64,000 nucleotides of DNA from Filimonas zeae (GCF_014641615.1 NZ_BMIB01000003.1:124001-188000), one strand, 5' to 3'. Shown: positions 35,794 through 45,941, numbered from the stretch's first letter. Numbers and translations: made by a program. The notes: generated from the letters alone by a model not told the origin.

Positions 35794-38529
35794 ATGAACA
35801 TGCAATCAAAAATCGCATCTCTTGCACAGCAGGAGCAGAATGGAAAAAACATTGCGCGGCTGCCGTTTTCTATCAGAATACTACTGGAAAACGTGTTGCG
35901 TAATCAGGACAACTTTGCTATCACAGAAGAGCATGTAAACACTTTGATTAACTGGGAGCCAGCCGGCACCGATAAAGAAGTGCCTTTTAAACCGGCGCGG
36001 GTGCTGATGCAGGATTTTACCGGTGTACCTGCTGTGGTAGATCTGGCGTCTATCCGGTCTGAAGTGGTGCGGAGAGGGAAAGATGGCAGTAAAATTAATC
36101 CGCTGATACCGGTGGATCTGGTGGTGGATCACTCCGTTCAGGTAGATTTCTTCGGCACCGATTATGCCTATACCAAAAACGTTACTTACGAATACGAACG
36201 CAATAAAGAGCGCTATCAGTTACTGAAATGGGCACAGCAGGCTTTTGATAATTTTACGGTGGTACCGCCGGGTATGGGCATTTGCCACCAGGTAAACCTG
36301 GAATACCTGGCCAAAGGGGTTATTGACCGGGATGGCTGGTTATTCCCCGATTCGCTGGTAGGTACCGATTCGCACACACCTATGGTAAATGGTATTGGTG
36401 TAATGGCATGGGGCGTGGGTGGTATTGAGGCAGAAGCCGCGTTGCTGGGGCAGCCTATTTACTTTACCTGCCCGCAGGTAATTGGCTTAAAACTTACCGG
36501 CAGGCTGTCAGAAGGGGTAACTGCTACCGATATGGTACTGGCTATTACGCAGCTGCTGCGCAAATACGGTGTGGTAGGCAAGTTTGTAGAAGTATTTGGG
36601 GAAGGGCTGGATCATCTTACCGTGCCAGACCGTGCTACCATCTCTAATATGTCTCCCGAATTCGGCTGTACGGTTACCTATTTTCCTATCGACGATCAAA
36701 CCCTGCAGTACATGCAACGTACCAACCGGAGTGCGGAGCAGATTAAACTGGTGGAGGAGTATTGTAAAAGCAATATGCTGTGGCGTGAGGGGGAAGATAA
36801 GATTGTGTATTCGGATGTACTGGAGTTGAACCTGAGTGCGGTAAAACCATCTGTGGCAGGGCCCAAGCGCCCTCAGGATCGTATTCCGGTAACGGAGGTA
36901 CACAACCAGTTCAGCGAGTTGCTGGGTAAAGAATATCAACGTATGTATACGCCCGAAAGTAAGCGCAGAGATAATGCCTGGCTTTCAGAAGGCGGTTCCG
37001 GTTCTACTTTCAGTTACGAGGTGCAAAAGCATGATAACGATGTGGCGGTAGAAGTAGAAAATACATTACAAACCGTACGTTTAAAGCTGCATAACGAAGA
37101 GTATGTGTTAAGCGATGGCTCTATTGTTATTGCCGCCATTACCAGTTGTACCAATACCTCTAACCCTACGGTAATGATAGGGGCGGGGCTGGTAGCTAAA
37201 AAGGCCATTAAACGCGGGCTTGATGTTAAGCCCTGGGTAAAAACCAGTCTGGCACCGGGTTCCCGTGTGGTAACACAATACCTGAAAAGGGCCGAATTGC
37301 TGGGCGATCTGGAAGCACTTCGCTTTCATACCGTGGGCTATGGCTGTACTTCCTGCATAGGCAACAGCGGCCCGTTACCGCCGCATATTGCAGAAGCGGT
37401 AGATAAAGGTAAGCTGGTGGTAGCGTCTGTATTATCCGGCAACCGCAACTTTGAAGCCCGTGTACACCCGCAGGTAAAAATGAATTTTCTGGCCTCGCCC
37501 ATGCTGGTAGTAGCTTATGCTATAGCAGGCCGGGTAGATCTGGATTTGTTGTCTGAACCGCTGGGTAAAGACCCCAACGGCGAGCCGGTATACCTGCGCG
37601 AAATATGGCCTACCCAGGAAGAGATTAACCAGGCGGTTATGAAGGCGGTACAGCGGGAAGATTACGAAGAGGTGTACAAGGTGATATTCGATGGTGATGA
37701 ACAATGGAAAGAGCTGCATGCACCGGATGGTAAAAACTACCAATGGAGCAACAGTTCTACTTATATTAAAGAAGCTTCCTTTTTTAAAGAACTGCCTGAT
37801 GTACCTGCTCCGGTGCAGGACATTGTACAGGCCAGAGTGCTGCTGAAACTGGGCGATTCTGTAACTACCGATCATATTTCACCGGCAGGTTCTTTTAAAG
37901 CAGATACACCGGCAGGTAAGTATCTGATTAACCATGCCATTGATCCTAAAATGTTCAACTCCTACGGTTCGCGCCGGGGCAATGAAGAGGTAATGATCCG
38001 TGGCACCTTCGCCAATGTGCGCATTAAAAATCAGATATCTTCTAAAGAAGGCGGGTTTACTACTTTATTACCCGATGGCAATGTGCTGCCCATTTTTGAT
38101 GCCGCTACAGAGTATGCGGTTAGAAAAACGCCGCTGGTAATACTGGCAGGTAAAGAATATGGCAGTGGCTCCTCACGCGACTGGGCAGCCAAGGGCACCA
38201 ACCTGCTGGGGGTGAAAGCCGTAATAGCAGAAAGCTACGAACGTATACACCGCAGCAATCTGGTGGGTATGGGGGTAATACCACTGGAGTATATTGATGG
38301 CCAGAATGCAGAAACGCTTGGCCTTACCGGGCGTGAAACCTACACTATTACTGGTATTGAAACCGACCTCAGCGCCGGTAAAATACTGAATGTAAAAGCA
38401 CAGCCGGATGAGGGAGAAGCTATTGTATTTGAAGTGAAGGCCCGGCTGGATTCGGCTATTGAACTGGAGTATTACCGCAACGGGGGGATTCTGCAGTATG
38501 TGGTGCGCGATTTTTTAAAGAAAGCATAG
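35794..38529 (+). CDS. acnA: Aconitate hydratase
   Basis: A 911-residue aconitase A that interconverts citrate and isocitrate in the TCA cycle. Key segments include VGTDSHTPMVNGIGVMAWGVGGIEAEA. The 4Fe-4S Cys ligands are in SCTNTSNP and YGCTSCIGNSG. The swivel domain has GDSVTTDHISPAG, YGSRRGNEEVMIRGTFANVR and the catalytic GSGSSRDWAAKGT. Length and order match the bacterial AcnA/IRP-like form. It is followed by a bidirectional terminator. Confidence 0.97.
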   Translation: MNMQSKIASLAQQEQNGKNIARLPFSIRILLENVLRNQDNFAITEEHVNTLINWEPAGTDKEVPFKPARVLMQDFTGVPAVVDLASIRSEVVRRGKDGSKINPLIPVDLVVDHSVQVDFFGTDYAYTKNVTYEYERNKERYQLLKWAQQAFDNFTVVPPGMGICHQVNLEYLAKGVIDRDGWLFPDSLVGTDSHTPMVNGIGVMAWGVGGIEAEAALLGQPIYFTCPQVIGLKLTGRLSEGVTATDMVLAITQLLRKYGVVGKFVEVFGEGLDHLTVPDRATISNMSPEFGCTVTYFPIDDQTLQYMQRTNRSAEQIKLVEEYCKSNMLWREGEDKIVYSDVLELNLSAVKPSVAGPKRPQDRIPVTEVHNQFSELLGKEYQRMYTPESKRRDNAWLSEGGSGSTFSYEVQKHDNDVAVEVENTLQTVRLKLHNEEYVLSDGSIVIAAITSCTNTSNPTVMIGAGLVAKKAIKRGLDVKPWVKTSLAPGSRVVTQYLKRAELLGDLEALRFHTVGYGCTSCIGNSGPLPPHIAEAVDKGKLVVASVLSGNRNFEARVHPQVKMNFLASPMLVVAYAIAGRVDLDLLSEPLGKDPNGEPVYLREIWPTQEEINQAVMKAVQREDYEEVYKVIFDGDEQWKELHAPDGKNYQWSNSSTYIKEASFFKELPDVPAPVQDIVQARVLLKLGDSVTTDHISPAGSFKADTPAGKYLINHAIDPKMFNSYGSRRGNEEVMIRGTFANVRIKNQISSKEGGFTTLLPDGNVLPIFDAATEYAVRKTPLVILAGKEYGSGSSRDWAAKGTNLLGVKAVIAESYERIHRSNLVGMGVIPLEYIDGQNAETLGLTGRETYTITGIETDLSAGKILNVKAQPDEGEAIVFEVKARLDSAIELEYYRNGGILQYVVRDFLKKA

Positions 38530-38540
38530 GCATTGATAAA

Positions 38541-38590
38541 AACAAGCAGCCTGCACTATTTATGATAAATAAGGCAGGCTGCTTGTTTTA
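38541..38590. terminator. Bidirectional terminator between acnA and the secreted protein gene
   Basis: AACAAGCAGCCTGC pairs with GCAGGCTGCTTGTT, 14 bp without mismatch, around a 19-base AT-rich loop. It has T-rich tails in both directions, so it can end both convergent genes. Confidence 0.82.
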
Positions 38591-38609
38591 TATGGAGTAG
38601 AGTTGATTG

Positions 38610-40247
38610 TTACTGGCAGAAACTGCTACCTGAATTAATTACAACAGTACTATCCAGAAAGGAAACTCCTGTTCTGATTAATACGTCACTTCTACCCACC
38701 ATCTTACCGCTGTAGTTTCCGTTTAAATCATAACGCTGGCCTGTTACCAGTTGCGTGGTAGTGATGCCCTGATTGACAATGGTACCCAGAATACGGTATT
38801 GATCTCTTGTTCCGCTTTTACGGTAGTAAACCTGTGCTCCATCTGGCGGAAGAAATATCACAGCAGGATTGTTAGGGCAAACAGCTGCGCCTGTGCCAGT
38901 TAAATAAGTGCCTGGTGCATAGTTTATGGGTACCGTGGTTGACTGGCCGGCTGCGCATATATTTACATTTACACTACCTACCTGTGCGCCGCGGTTTCTG
39001 TATTCATGTAACTTATAATGGTCGTAGTCTACCACTGATACTTTAATATTAACTGCGCCTGCTGTAATACGTCTGAAGTTAATTACATCTTTATCGTGCA
39101 GGGTAATGTATTGTGATAAAACAGGTGGGGCGTTATTGCCAAGGCCGGCAGGTGTTATATCCAGTATAAATTGCTCTGAGCTGTTGGGGTTAATCTGCGG
39201 TGCATTAAAGGTAATGCTGGCCACATTGCTACAGGGTTGTACAGGGTTGCGCACATGTGCCAGGAAGCTGCAGAGGTGGTTTACCTGAAAATTCGCAAAC
39301 AGCCTGCCACTACTACTGGTAATAGTGGCTGTGGATTCATACTTCCACACACCGGTTTCTACCTGATAGCTGTAAATATCCAAAACGTCGCCGGCTTTAA
39401 TAACAGCATTGGTTACCGGGTTATAGGTAGTTGCATTCAGGCCCAGTTGTACGGTTACGGGCTGGCTGAAGTTTTTAACTTCCGTATTGCCCACTTTCAA
39501 AATTACAGTGGCAAAACCGGCAGGCTGAAAAACCAGCGAAGAAGAGGGACCGCCCGAAATGTTGGTTTGAACAGAGCCGCCTGGCAGGTTAACGGATGCC
39601 AGAGGTTGTGCAGGGTCAAAGGCAGACAGTACAGAGTTAACCGAAGAGCCGGCAATAGTGGCATTGGCGGCATTTCTCAGCTGTGTGCCTGCAGGTATTA
39701 TAAGGTTTATGGATGCTGTTGTGGTGGCATTGGTGCTGGTAGATACTGTAATTGCAGAAGGAGTGGTGCTGCTTGTTATGGCATTATTCTGCTCTCTGGT
39801 GGCCACACCATCGGGTGGGTTATCTATATTAATTAAAGGCACAGAAAAGTTCTGATTATGATTGGTGCTGCCTATAGTTACAGGAATGTTTACCGGCAGA
39901 TAGTTATCTGCCGTGGCCACAATGTTAAACGACAGGGCAGCCGTTCCGGCAGGGTTATTATGCGGGTGCACACCCACGGTAACCCGGCCGTCAAGCAGTT
40001 TCAGCGCTTTGGTGCCTGAATAGTCATAAATGACGGCCGCGTCTGCTCCGGTAAGTGATACGGTAAGGCCGGCTGGCGCTCTGCCGGTACGGGCATCGGT
40101 AAAGTCAAAAGTGGCTTTATACGTAATAATGTCTGAATTTACGTTAATGATGAAGTCTTTGGTTGGCTTGGTGCAGCACCAGATAATGGTAATAAGCGGT
40201 AAAAGAATGCCTGCTATGTATAGCAGATAGCGTTGCTGATTTTTCAT
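38610..40247 (-). CDS. Large secreted lipoprotein-like protein with beta-sandwich domains
   Basis: A 545-residue protein with an N-terminal signal whose end (IIWCCTKP) looks like a lipobox. The mature part is Thr/Ser/Asn-rich and beta-rich. An Ig- or carboxypeptidase-regulatory-like module (DARTGRAPAGLTVSLTG) comes first. A Thr/Ala-rich linker (about 160-190) and further beta domains follow. No catalytic motif. The gene for a small outer-membrane barrel lies 30 bases upstream in the same direction, so the two may form one surface unit. Ligand unknown. Confidence 0.75.
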   Translation of the reverse strand: MKNQQRYLLYIAGILLPLITIIWCCTKPTKDFIINVNSDIITYKATFDFTDARTGRAPAGLTVSLTGADAAVIYDYSGTKALKLLDGRVTVGVHPHNNPAGTAALSFNIVATADNYLPVNIPVTIGSTNHNQNFSVPLINIDNPPDGVATREQNNAITSSTTPSAITVSTSTNATTTASINLIIPAGTQLRNAANATIAGSSVNSVLSAFDPAQPLASVNLPGGSVQTNISGGPSSSLVFQPAGFATVILKVGNTEVKNFSQPVTVQLGLNATTYNPVTNAVIKAGDVLDIYSYQVETGVWKYESTATITSSSGRLFANFQVNHLCSFLAHVRNPVQPCSNVASITFNAPQINPNSSEQFILDITPAGLGNNAPPVLSQYITLHDKDVINFRRITAGAVNIKVSVVDYDHYKLHEYRNRGAQVGSVNVNICAAGQSTTVPINYAPGTYLTGTGAAVCPNNPAVIFLPPDGAQVYYRKSGTRDQYRILGTIVNQGITTTQLVTGQRYDLNGNYSGKMVGRSDVLIRTGVSFLDSTVVINSGSSFCQ

Positions 40248-40277
40248 AAAAAGAAGATTATTGGATATTGGACAGGA

Positions 40278-40976
40278 TTAAAAAGTGTATCTCAGACTGG
40301 CTTGCAATACAGGTAGCCAGCGGTAGTTTTTTACATTTTCCTGAAAGCGTTTTTCGTTGTAAGAATTGTTTTCCAGCAGCTTAGTGCCTGTTAATGTGGC
40401 ATCTGGTCTTGATAAATAATAGGTGCCCAGGTCTACCGTAATACTGATGGGGCTTTCTCCTTCCTGAAAACTGAAAAGCCAGCCGGCACCGAGGTAAGGG
40501 GCCAGACCTTTCCATTCCAGTGTGCCTGTCATAGTGCCAATATCTTCTCCGGTTATATCAATATCGCCATACTTATAATTTCCTTTAGGGGTAACAGTAG
40601 CTACACTTTGCGCGTTAAAAAAATAACCTACACCCGGGGTAACACGCAGTCCAAGGGTTTCAAATGGAAACCAATCAACAAGCAGATGTGCATTTGCAAA
40701 GTTTTTGGTTTTTAGTTTTACATCAGAATTTACATTGCCAAAAAGGCCGGAGTACTTATAAGAAAAAGGGAGATAGCTGGCCCCAAGCCTTACAGATACA
40801 CCAAAGCTGACGTTTTGGGTAAAATCAACACCTACACCCTGCGTACCAAGGGTTAATGCAATTGCCTTAGGCCGCGAAAATAATGGTCCCTCGTAGTCAT
40901 AATCGTACTGGGCATTGCCCTGGTACTGCAGTACCATAAATAGTACTGCCAGCGCAGCAGGTAAAAAATTTTTCAT
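40278..40976 (-). CDS. Outer-membrane beta-barrel protein
   Basis: A 232-residue protein with a signal peptide (LAVLFMVLQYQGNAQ). Alternating-residue beta strands run through the mature part (FGVSVRLGASYLPF, GLRVTPGVGYFF, ITVDLGTYYLS). It ends in LQASLRYTF, with the terminal Phe expected for BAM-dependent insertion. The first gene of a pair with the secreted protein encoded next. Specific role unknown. Confidence 0.8.
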   Translation of the reverse strand: MKNFLPAALAVLFMVLQYQGNAQYDYDYEGPLFSRPKAIALTLGTQGVGVDFTQNVSFGVSVRLGASYLPFSYKYSGLFGNVNSDVKLKTKNFANAHLLVDWFPFETLGLRVTPGVGYFFNAQSVATVTPKGNYKYGDIDITGEDIGTMTGTLEWKGLAPYLGAGWLFSFQEGESPISITVDLGTYYLSRPDATLTGTKLLENNSYNEKRFQENVKNYRWLPVLQASLRYTF

Positions 40977-41531
40977 AAAGGATATTTTGATTTTATAAAT
41001 GACTCACTTATAAACACACCCTGCCTGTAACATCACCGCTGGTCTGCAATTGTTCCTGTCTTTGGTTACTGCAATAGATGGCCATGGCTGGCTATTGCAG
41101 CATTTCTCTACTGGGGATAAATAGATAACTGTTGTTCGGTAAGAAAGATGCTGTGCGGCCCTTTTGATCGTCCGTTTTCCCTCTTTTAAGGGGTTGCTGA
41201 AGAAATCCGGTTTTGGTAAATTACATCCTCTTGCATGCAATTTAACGTATTATTTAATAATATGTAATAATAATTTTGTGTAAACAATCATTATCCTTCC
41301 CCGGCCTTATTGCTTTCTGTTGTGCTACTTCTTATGTAAATTTTTGATTGCTAATGCTTTAGGTGGGTTGTTCTTGCTTTCCATCCGGCCAGGCAAACGC
41401 TATAATAAAAAATAATATATTTCAGTTTATGCTTCCGGGGTATTATTAACAAACCGTCTGGTGTAAACCAATGGTATAAACGATGCACTACCGGTTTACT
41501 TCATTTATATTGCATGTAAAATCAGGTAATT
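40977..41531. other. 555-base intergenic gap, no gene supported
   Basis: This gap separates the divergent barrel-protein and multi-PAS kinase genes. A 78-codon minus-strand open frame at 41004-41240 exists, but its Cys/Pro-rich composition and lack of family resemblance argue against a gene. The right half is AT-rich and probably holds both promoters, though no convincing TTTG-N19-TAnnTTTG pair was found. Confidence 0.5.
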
Positions 41532-44330
41532 ATGTCAGAGCGGCTGAATGAATGGGAAGGGCAGGCTGCGTTAGAGCGGTATGAGCTACTGGAAAAGGCA
41601 ACCTGTGATCTTATATGGGACTGGAATATTCAGAACAATACGCTATGGTGGAATGATCATTTCCGGAAATGGCTGGGAAATCCTGAGGAAACGTTTGCAG
41701 ACGCGGATAGCTGGAAGCAGCGGGTACACCCGGCTGATCTGCCACGGGTAATGCAGGAGGTTGATAGTTTACTGGAACGTGGGGGCAGCCACTGGTGTGG
41801 CGAATACCGGTTTTTACGGGGTGATGGTGCGTATGCTTACGTGTACGACCGGGGGTACGTACAATACAAAGATGGTAAACCCCTGCGCATTGCCGGTGTA
41901 ATGCAGGATGTAACAGAGCGCGTACGGGAAGAGCAGTTGCGCAACGAGGCCGAAAAGGAGCGCAGCTTTGCGTTGGATGCGGCTGAAATAGGTACCTGGG
42001 TATTATATCCGCTTACCAGCCAGGTAAAATGGGATGAACGTTGCAAGCAGTTGTACGGGTTTTCCAAGGCAGATTTTGTTTCGTTTGATCTGGTGTTGAA
42101 ATACATTCATAAAGAAGATGTGCCGCTGGTGTCGGCAGCGGTTGCTGCAGCGCTGGACGCGCAAACAGGTGGTGTGTACGATATCCGTTTCCGCACCATA
42201 GGGGCAGAAGATAACCGGCTGCGCTGGTTGCATTGTAAAGGTCAGGCTTATTTTGATGAAAAAGGAATTGCCTACCGGTTTGCAGGTACCGCACAGGATA
42301 TTACTGCACAGGTAGAAGAGCGCCGCCAGGCAAATAAAACGGAACGTATTGCCCGCCTGGCAGTAGACCGCACCGGCGTAGGTACTTTTTTTATAGATAT
42401 GAATACGGGGGAAGATATGTATTCCCCCACAGGAGCGCGCATTATAACCGGCGTGGAAACGGCGGAGATAAACCGGGCTACACTGATAGGGCATGTGCAC
42501 CCGGAGGACAGGGAAATTCGCCGGCAGGCTTATGAAAAAGCGCTGGAAACCGGTTATCTGCAATACGAAGCACGGTTTATATGGCGGGATGAATCGGTAC
42601 ATGCTGCTAAAATCACCGGCATGTACACCTTTGATTCGTCTGGTACGCCTGTTGATTTTTCGGGTCTTATACAGGATATAACGCCGGAAATGAATGCGAG
42701 GCAGGAGCAGCGCAAACTGCTGTCGTTAGTGGAGAACAGCGAGAATATAAAAGCAGTTTCAGATACAAAAGGCCATCTGGTTTATCTCAACCGTACAGGC
42801 AGAAGGCTTGCCGGTATTGCAGAAGAAGGAGCATTGCCTGTTATACAGATGCAGGATTTGTTTACGGCCAATTATCCGGTGTTTGCAGAAGAAGCATGGT
42901 CTGGCAGGGTGCAGTTGAAGCAGGTGTCCACCGCTGCCACTATACCCTGCCATGCAGATGTGCGAAAGATTTTTGATAACGGTACTTTTATCGGTTATGG
43001 TGCCACCCTGCGCGATCTGAGGCCTGAACTGGAAGCCCGGCGTGTGCTGGAAGAAAGCGAAAGGCGTTTTAAAGATCTGGTCATGTCTTCACCCGCACCT
43101 ATAGGCATGTACCTGGGAGAGGAGTTACGGGTAACACTGGTAAACCAGGCTATATTAAATGCCTGGGAAAAAGACGCCTCTGTAATAGGAAAAACCTTTG
43201 CAGAAGCCCTTCCCGAAATGGAGGGCCAGCCCTTTGAGGCTATTCTTAAACAGGTATACCGCACCGGCGTGGCTTACGAAGCACGCGAAGAGGAGGTGCT
43301 GCTGATGCGCAACGGGCAGCTTACGTCTACCTGGTATAACTTCAGTTATACACCGCTGAAAAACCAACAGGGCGAGGTATACGGGGTGCTGAACACCGCA
43401 GAAGAAATTACCGACGTGGTAAAAGCCAAACTGGTACTGGCCGAAGCTGAGATAAGGCTGGAGCAGCAGGTAGAGGAGCGCACCGGCGAATTACAGGCTA
43501 CTACAGAGGAGTTACAGGCCACTACAGAAGAACTGCAATCTACCAACGAAGAACTTACCACTACCAACGAAGAGCTGAATGAAGCCAATATGCTGCTACA
43601 GCGTTCCAACAAAGAACTGGAGCAGTATGCTTTTGTGGCTTCGCACGACTTACAGGAACCGCTGCGGAAAATACGGTTGTATGCAGGCATGGTATATAAC
43701 TATAAAGAAATGCCCGACAAGGCCCGTGAAATGCTGGCCAAGATTATTTATTCGGGCGAAAGGATGAGCGTGCTGATTAAAGACCTGCTGGAGTTTTCGC
43801 GGCTGCTGCGTAACGAAAAGATGATAGGCATGGTAGACCTGGATACCGTGCTGCAGAATGTGCTGAGCGATTTTGAAGTGGCTATACTGGATAAAAATGC
43901 AGATATACAGTGGGACAGACTACCCGCCATTGAAGCGGAGCCGTTGCAGATGAACCAGCTGGTATTTAACCTCATTAGCAATGCGCTTAAGTTTACCCGG
44001 CCCGGTGTGTTGCCGCAGATTGCAATACGCGTACAGCCTTTACAGGTAGAAGAGCTGGAACAGGAGCCGCTGTTGAAAGGTGTGCAGCAATGGTATGCTA
44101 TTTCTGTGGCCGATAATGGCATTGGGTTCGATATCCGGTATTCCGATCAGATTTTTGAAGTGTTTAAACGCCTGCACACGCGCGATGTGTATCCCGGTTC
44201 CGGTATAGGGCTGGCCTTGTGCCGCAAAATAGTTCAGAACCACAATGGATGGTTGCAGGTGCAGTCGCAGGAGGGAGTAGGCACTATAATCACGGCCATA
44301 CTGCCCGAAAGGCAGCAGGGTACTCTGTAA
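41532..44330 (+). CDS. Multi-PAS sensor histidine kinase
   Basis: A 932-residue soluble kinase with about five PAS/PAC modules in the first 640 residues. Several carry the FDxxxV/W start and GVMQDVTERV-, GTAQDITAQV- or LIQDITPEM-like ends. A coiled coil with the repeated pattern LQATTEELQ/STNEELTTTNEEL (about 650-690) leads to HisKA (VASHDLQEPLRKIRLYAG, His about 705). HATPase boxes are NLISNALKFT, DNGIGFDIRY and GSGIGLALCRK. No receiver and no transmembrane segment. It is an orphan kinase with an unknown cytoplasmic signal, possibly acting on one of the lone receivers. Confidence 0.93.
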   Translation: MSERLNEWEGQAALERYELLEKATCDLIWDWNIQNNTLWWNDHFRKWLGNPEETFADADSWKQRVHPADLPRVMQEVDSLLERGGSHWCGEYRFLRGDGAYAYVYDRGYVQYKDGKPLRIAGVMQDVTERVREEQLRNEAEKERSFALDAAEIGTWVLYPLTSQVKWDERCKQLYGFSKADFVSFDLVLKYIHKEDVPLVSAAVAAALDAQTGGVYDIRFRTIGAEDNRLRWLHCKGQAYFDEKGIAYRFAGTAQDITAQVEERRQANKTERIARLAVDRTGVGTFFIDMNTGEDMYSPTGARIITGVETAEINRATLIGHVHPEDREIRRQAYEKALETGYLQYEARFIWRDESVHAAKITGMYTFDSSGTPVDFSGLIQDITPEMNARQEQRKLLSLVENSENIKAVSDTKGHLVYLNRTGRRLAGIAEEGALPVIQMQDLFTANYPVFAEEAWSGRVQLKQVSTAATIPCHADVRKIFDNGTFIGYGATLRDLRPELEARRVLEESERRFKDLVMSSPAPIGMYLGEELRVTLVNQAILNAWEKDASVIGKTFAEALPEMEGQPFEAILKQVYRTGVAYEAREEEVLLMRNGQLTSTWYNFSYTPLKNQQGEVYGVLNTAEEITDVVKAKLVLAEAEIRLEQQVEERTGELQATTEELQATTEELQSTNEELTTTNEELNEANMLLQRSNKELEQYAFVASHDLQEPLRKIRLYAGMVYNYKEMPDKAREMLAKIIYSGERMSVLIKDLLEFSRLLRNEKMIGMVDLDTVLQNVLSDFEVAILDKNADIQWDRLPAIEAEPLQMNQLVFNLISNALKFTRPGVLPQIAIRVQPLQVEELEQEPLLKGVQQWYAISVADNGIGFDIRYSDQIFEVFKRLHTRDVYPGSGIGLALCRKIVQNHNGWLQVQSQEGVGTIITAILPERQQGTL

Positions 44331-44347
44331 AACAAGTATCTTTAAGA

Positions 44348-44971
44348 ATGGATAAGAATCAATCAACGGCCATTACCACCCTGTTTCTGGATATTGGTGG
44401 GGTATTGCTAACCAATGGCTGGGACAGGGCTGCCCGCAGACGTGCTGCGGAAACTTTCTCACTCGACCTTCCTGAAACGGAAGAAAGGCACCACCTTACT
44501 TTTGATACCTACGAAGAAGGCAAACTTACGCTGGACGAATATCTGGATAGAACCGTTTTTTATGAAGAGCGTTCTTTTGAGCGGCAGACGTTTAAAGATT
44601 TTATGTATGCCCAAACAGAAGCTTACCCGGATATGATTGATCTGGTGTGCCGTATTAAAAAACAATACGGTATTAAAATAGCTATTGTAAACAACGAAGG
44701 GCGCGAACTGAACGAATATCGTATACGCAAGTTCGGACTGGATAAGTTTGTCGATTTCTTTATTTCCTCCTGCTTTGTACATTTCCGCAAGCCGGATGCT
44801 GATATATTCCGCATGGCACTGGATGTGGCGCTGGTAAAACCGGAAGAGGTATTGTATATAGATGACCGTGCAATGTTTGTATCAGTGGCAGAGGGCCTGG
44901 GTATAAACGGCTTTCAACATAAAAACTTTGAAGAAACCAGCCGCTTTTTGGGTAACCTTGGCTGGCAGTAA
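44348..44971 (+). CDS. HAD-superfamily hydrolase (YihX-like)
   Basis: A 207-residue HAD protein. The start at 44348 avoids a long overlap with the kinase reading. Motif I is LFLDIGGVLL (DxGGV subtype as in YihX-like phosphatases), motif II IAIVNNEG, motif III Lys in FRKPDADIFRMAL and motif IV YIDDRAMFV. It is probably a small-molecule phosphatase; substrate unknown. Its stop is 8 bases before the LysR gene, so the two may be co-transcribed. Confidence 0.87.
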   Translation: MDKNQSTAITTLFLDIGGVLLTNGWDRAARRRAAETFSLDLPETEERHHLTFDTYEEGKLTLDEYLDRTVFYEERSFERQTFKDFMYAQTEAYPDMIDLVCRIKKQYGIKIAIVNNEGRELNEYRIRKFGLDKFVDFFISSCFVHFRKPDADIFRMALDVALVKPEEVLYIDDRAMFVSVAEGLGINGFQHKNFEETSRFLGNLGWQ

Positions 44972-44979
44972 ACGTACTT

Positions 44980-45876
44980 ATGTTCGATTTTCGTTTACAG
45001 GTGTTTCACACAGTGGCCCGCCGCCTCAATTTTACCAAAGCGGCTGAGGAGTTGTTTATTACACAGCCGGCCGTTTCCAAACACATTCAGGAGCTGGAAC
45101 AGCATTTTAAAGTAAAGCTGTTTGAGCGTAACGGCACTAAAATAAGGCTTACCACTGCCGGTGATATTCTGCTGCAGCATACGGGACGGTTGTTGAATGT
45201 ATATCATAGCCTGGAGCTGGACATGAACAGCCTTGCCCAGCCGCATAGCGGCAAAATACGCATTGGCGCCAGTACCACCGTGGCACAGTATGTATTACCG
45301 GGTGTACTGGCAGCCTTCCACCGCCGTTTTACCGGCAGCAGTATAGAGCTAACGGTAAACAATACAGAGCAGATAGAGCATCTGCTGCAGCAGCAAAAAA
45401 TTGATCTGGGTATTATTGAAGGGCGCTCCAGAAACGCCCTGTTTAAGTACACCCCATTTGTAAAAGATGAACTGGTACTGGTAGCAGCATCTAACCATCC
45501 GCTGGCGCGAAAGGGTGTAATTAAGCCGGAGGAACTGCTACAGATTCCTTTATTAATGCGCGAACCCGGATCGGGTACGCTGGAGGTACTGGCACATGCG
45601 CTAAAACCGCTTGGTATTAAAATAAGCCAGCTGAAAAAAGAAATGCAGCTGGAAAGCACGGAAAGTGCCAAACAATATGTGCTGCATTCTGATTGTATGG
45701 CCTTTTTATCGGTACACTCTGTATTGAAGGAGTTACAGAATAAAGAGTGTGCTGTAATAGAAGTAAAAGGGCTTACCATTGAAAGGGATTTTTACTTCAT
45801 CCGCCCACATGGGCAAACCGAATCTTTACCGGAACTGTTTATGAATTTTGCCCTGCGTTATAACTTCCGGTTATAG
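44980..45876 (+). CDS. LysR-family transcriptional regulator (YeiE/CysB-like)
   Basis: A 298-residue DNA-binding regulator. The N-terminal winged helix-turn-helix is RRLNFTKAAEELFITQPAVSKHIQELEQ. The C-terminal type 2 periplasmic-binding-like sensor domain (GKIRIGASTTVAQYVLPGVL onward) would bind a small ligand. It is immediately upstream of a YeiH-type gene. The same pairing exists in E. coli, where YeiE is a LysR regulator linked to sulfite stress. Regulation of the downstream transporter is a good inference. Confidence 0.92.
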   Translation: MFDFRLQVFHTVARRLNFTKAAEELFITQPAVSKHIQELEQHFKVKLFERNGTKIRLTTAGDILLQHTGRLLNVYHSLELDMNSLAQPHSGKIRIGASTTVAQYVLPGVLAAFHRRFTGSSIELTVNNTEQIEHLLQQQKIDLGIIEGRSRNALFKYTPFVKDELVLVAASNHPLARKGVIKPEELLQIPLLMREPGSGTLEVLAHALKPLGIKISQLKKEMQLESTESAKQYVLHSDCMAFLSVHSVLKELQNKECAVIEVKGLTIERDFYFIRPHGQTESLPELFMNFALRYNFRL

Positions 45877-45900
45877 CGCATCACCTTTTGCAATAAGGTA

Positions 45901-45941
45901 GCGTGCCTGGCACCACGCAACTTTGTGTTGTCAACACAAAG
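45901..45941 (+). promoter_or_regulatory. Two adjacent dyads between lysR and yeiH
   Basis: Dyad one is an imperfect palindrome GCGTGCC-T-GGCACCACGC (45901-45918). Dyad two is a perfect palindrome CTTTGTGTTG-T-CAACACAAAG (45921-45941), ending just before the yeiH ribosome site AAGGGAA. They are plausible LysR operators or an mRNA hairpin controlling yeiH. No T run follows, so a terminator is unlikely. Confidence 0.5.

Noticed and set aside
41004..41240. 78-codon minus-strand open frame upstream of the barrel gene
   Set aside because: Composition unlike neighbouring genes, no recognisable motif, and it occupies the likely promoter region.
45921..45941. Palindrome before yeiH as a terminator for lysR
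   Set aside because: No T run follows and it abuts the yeiH ribosome-binding site, so a regulatory role is more likely.
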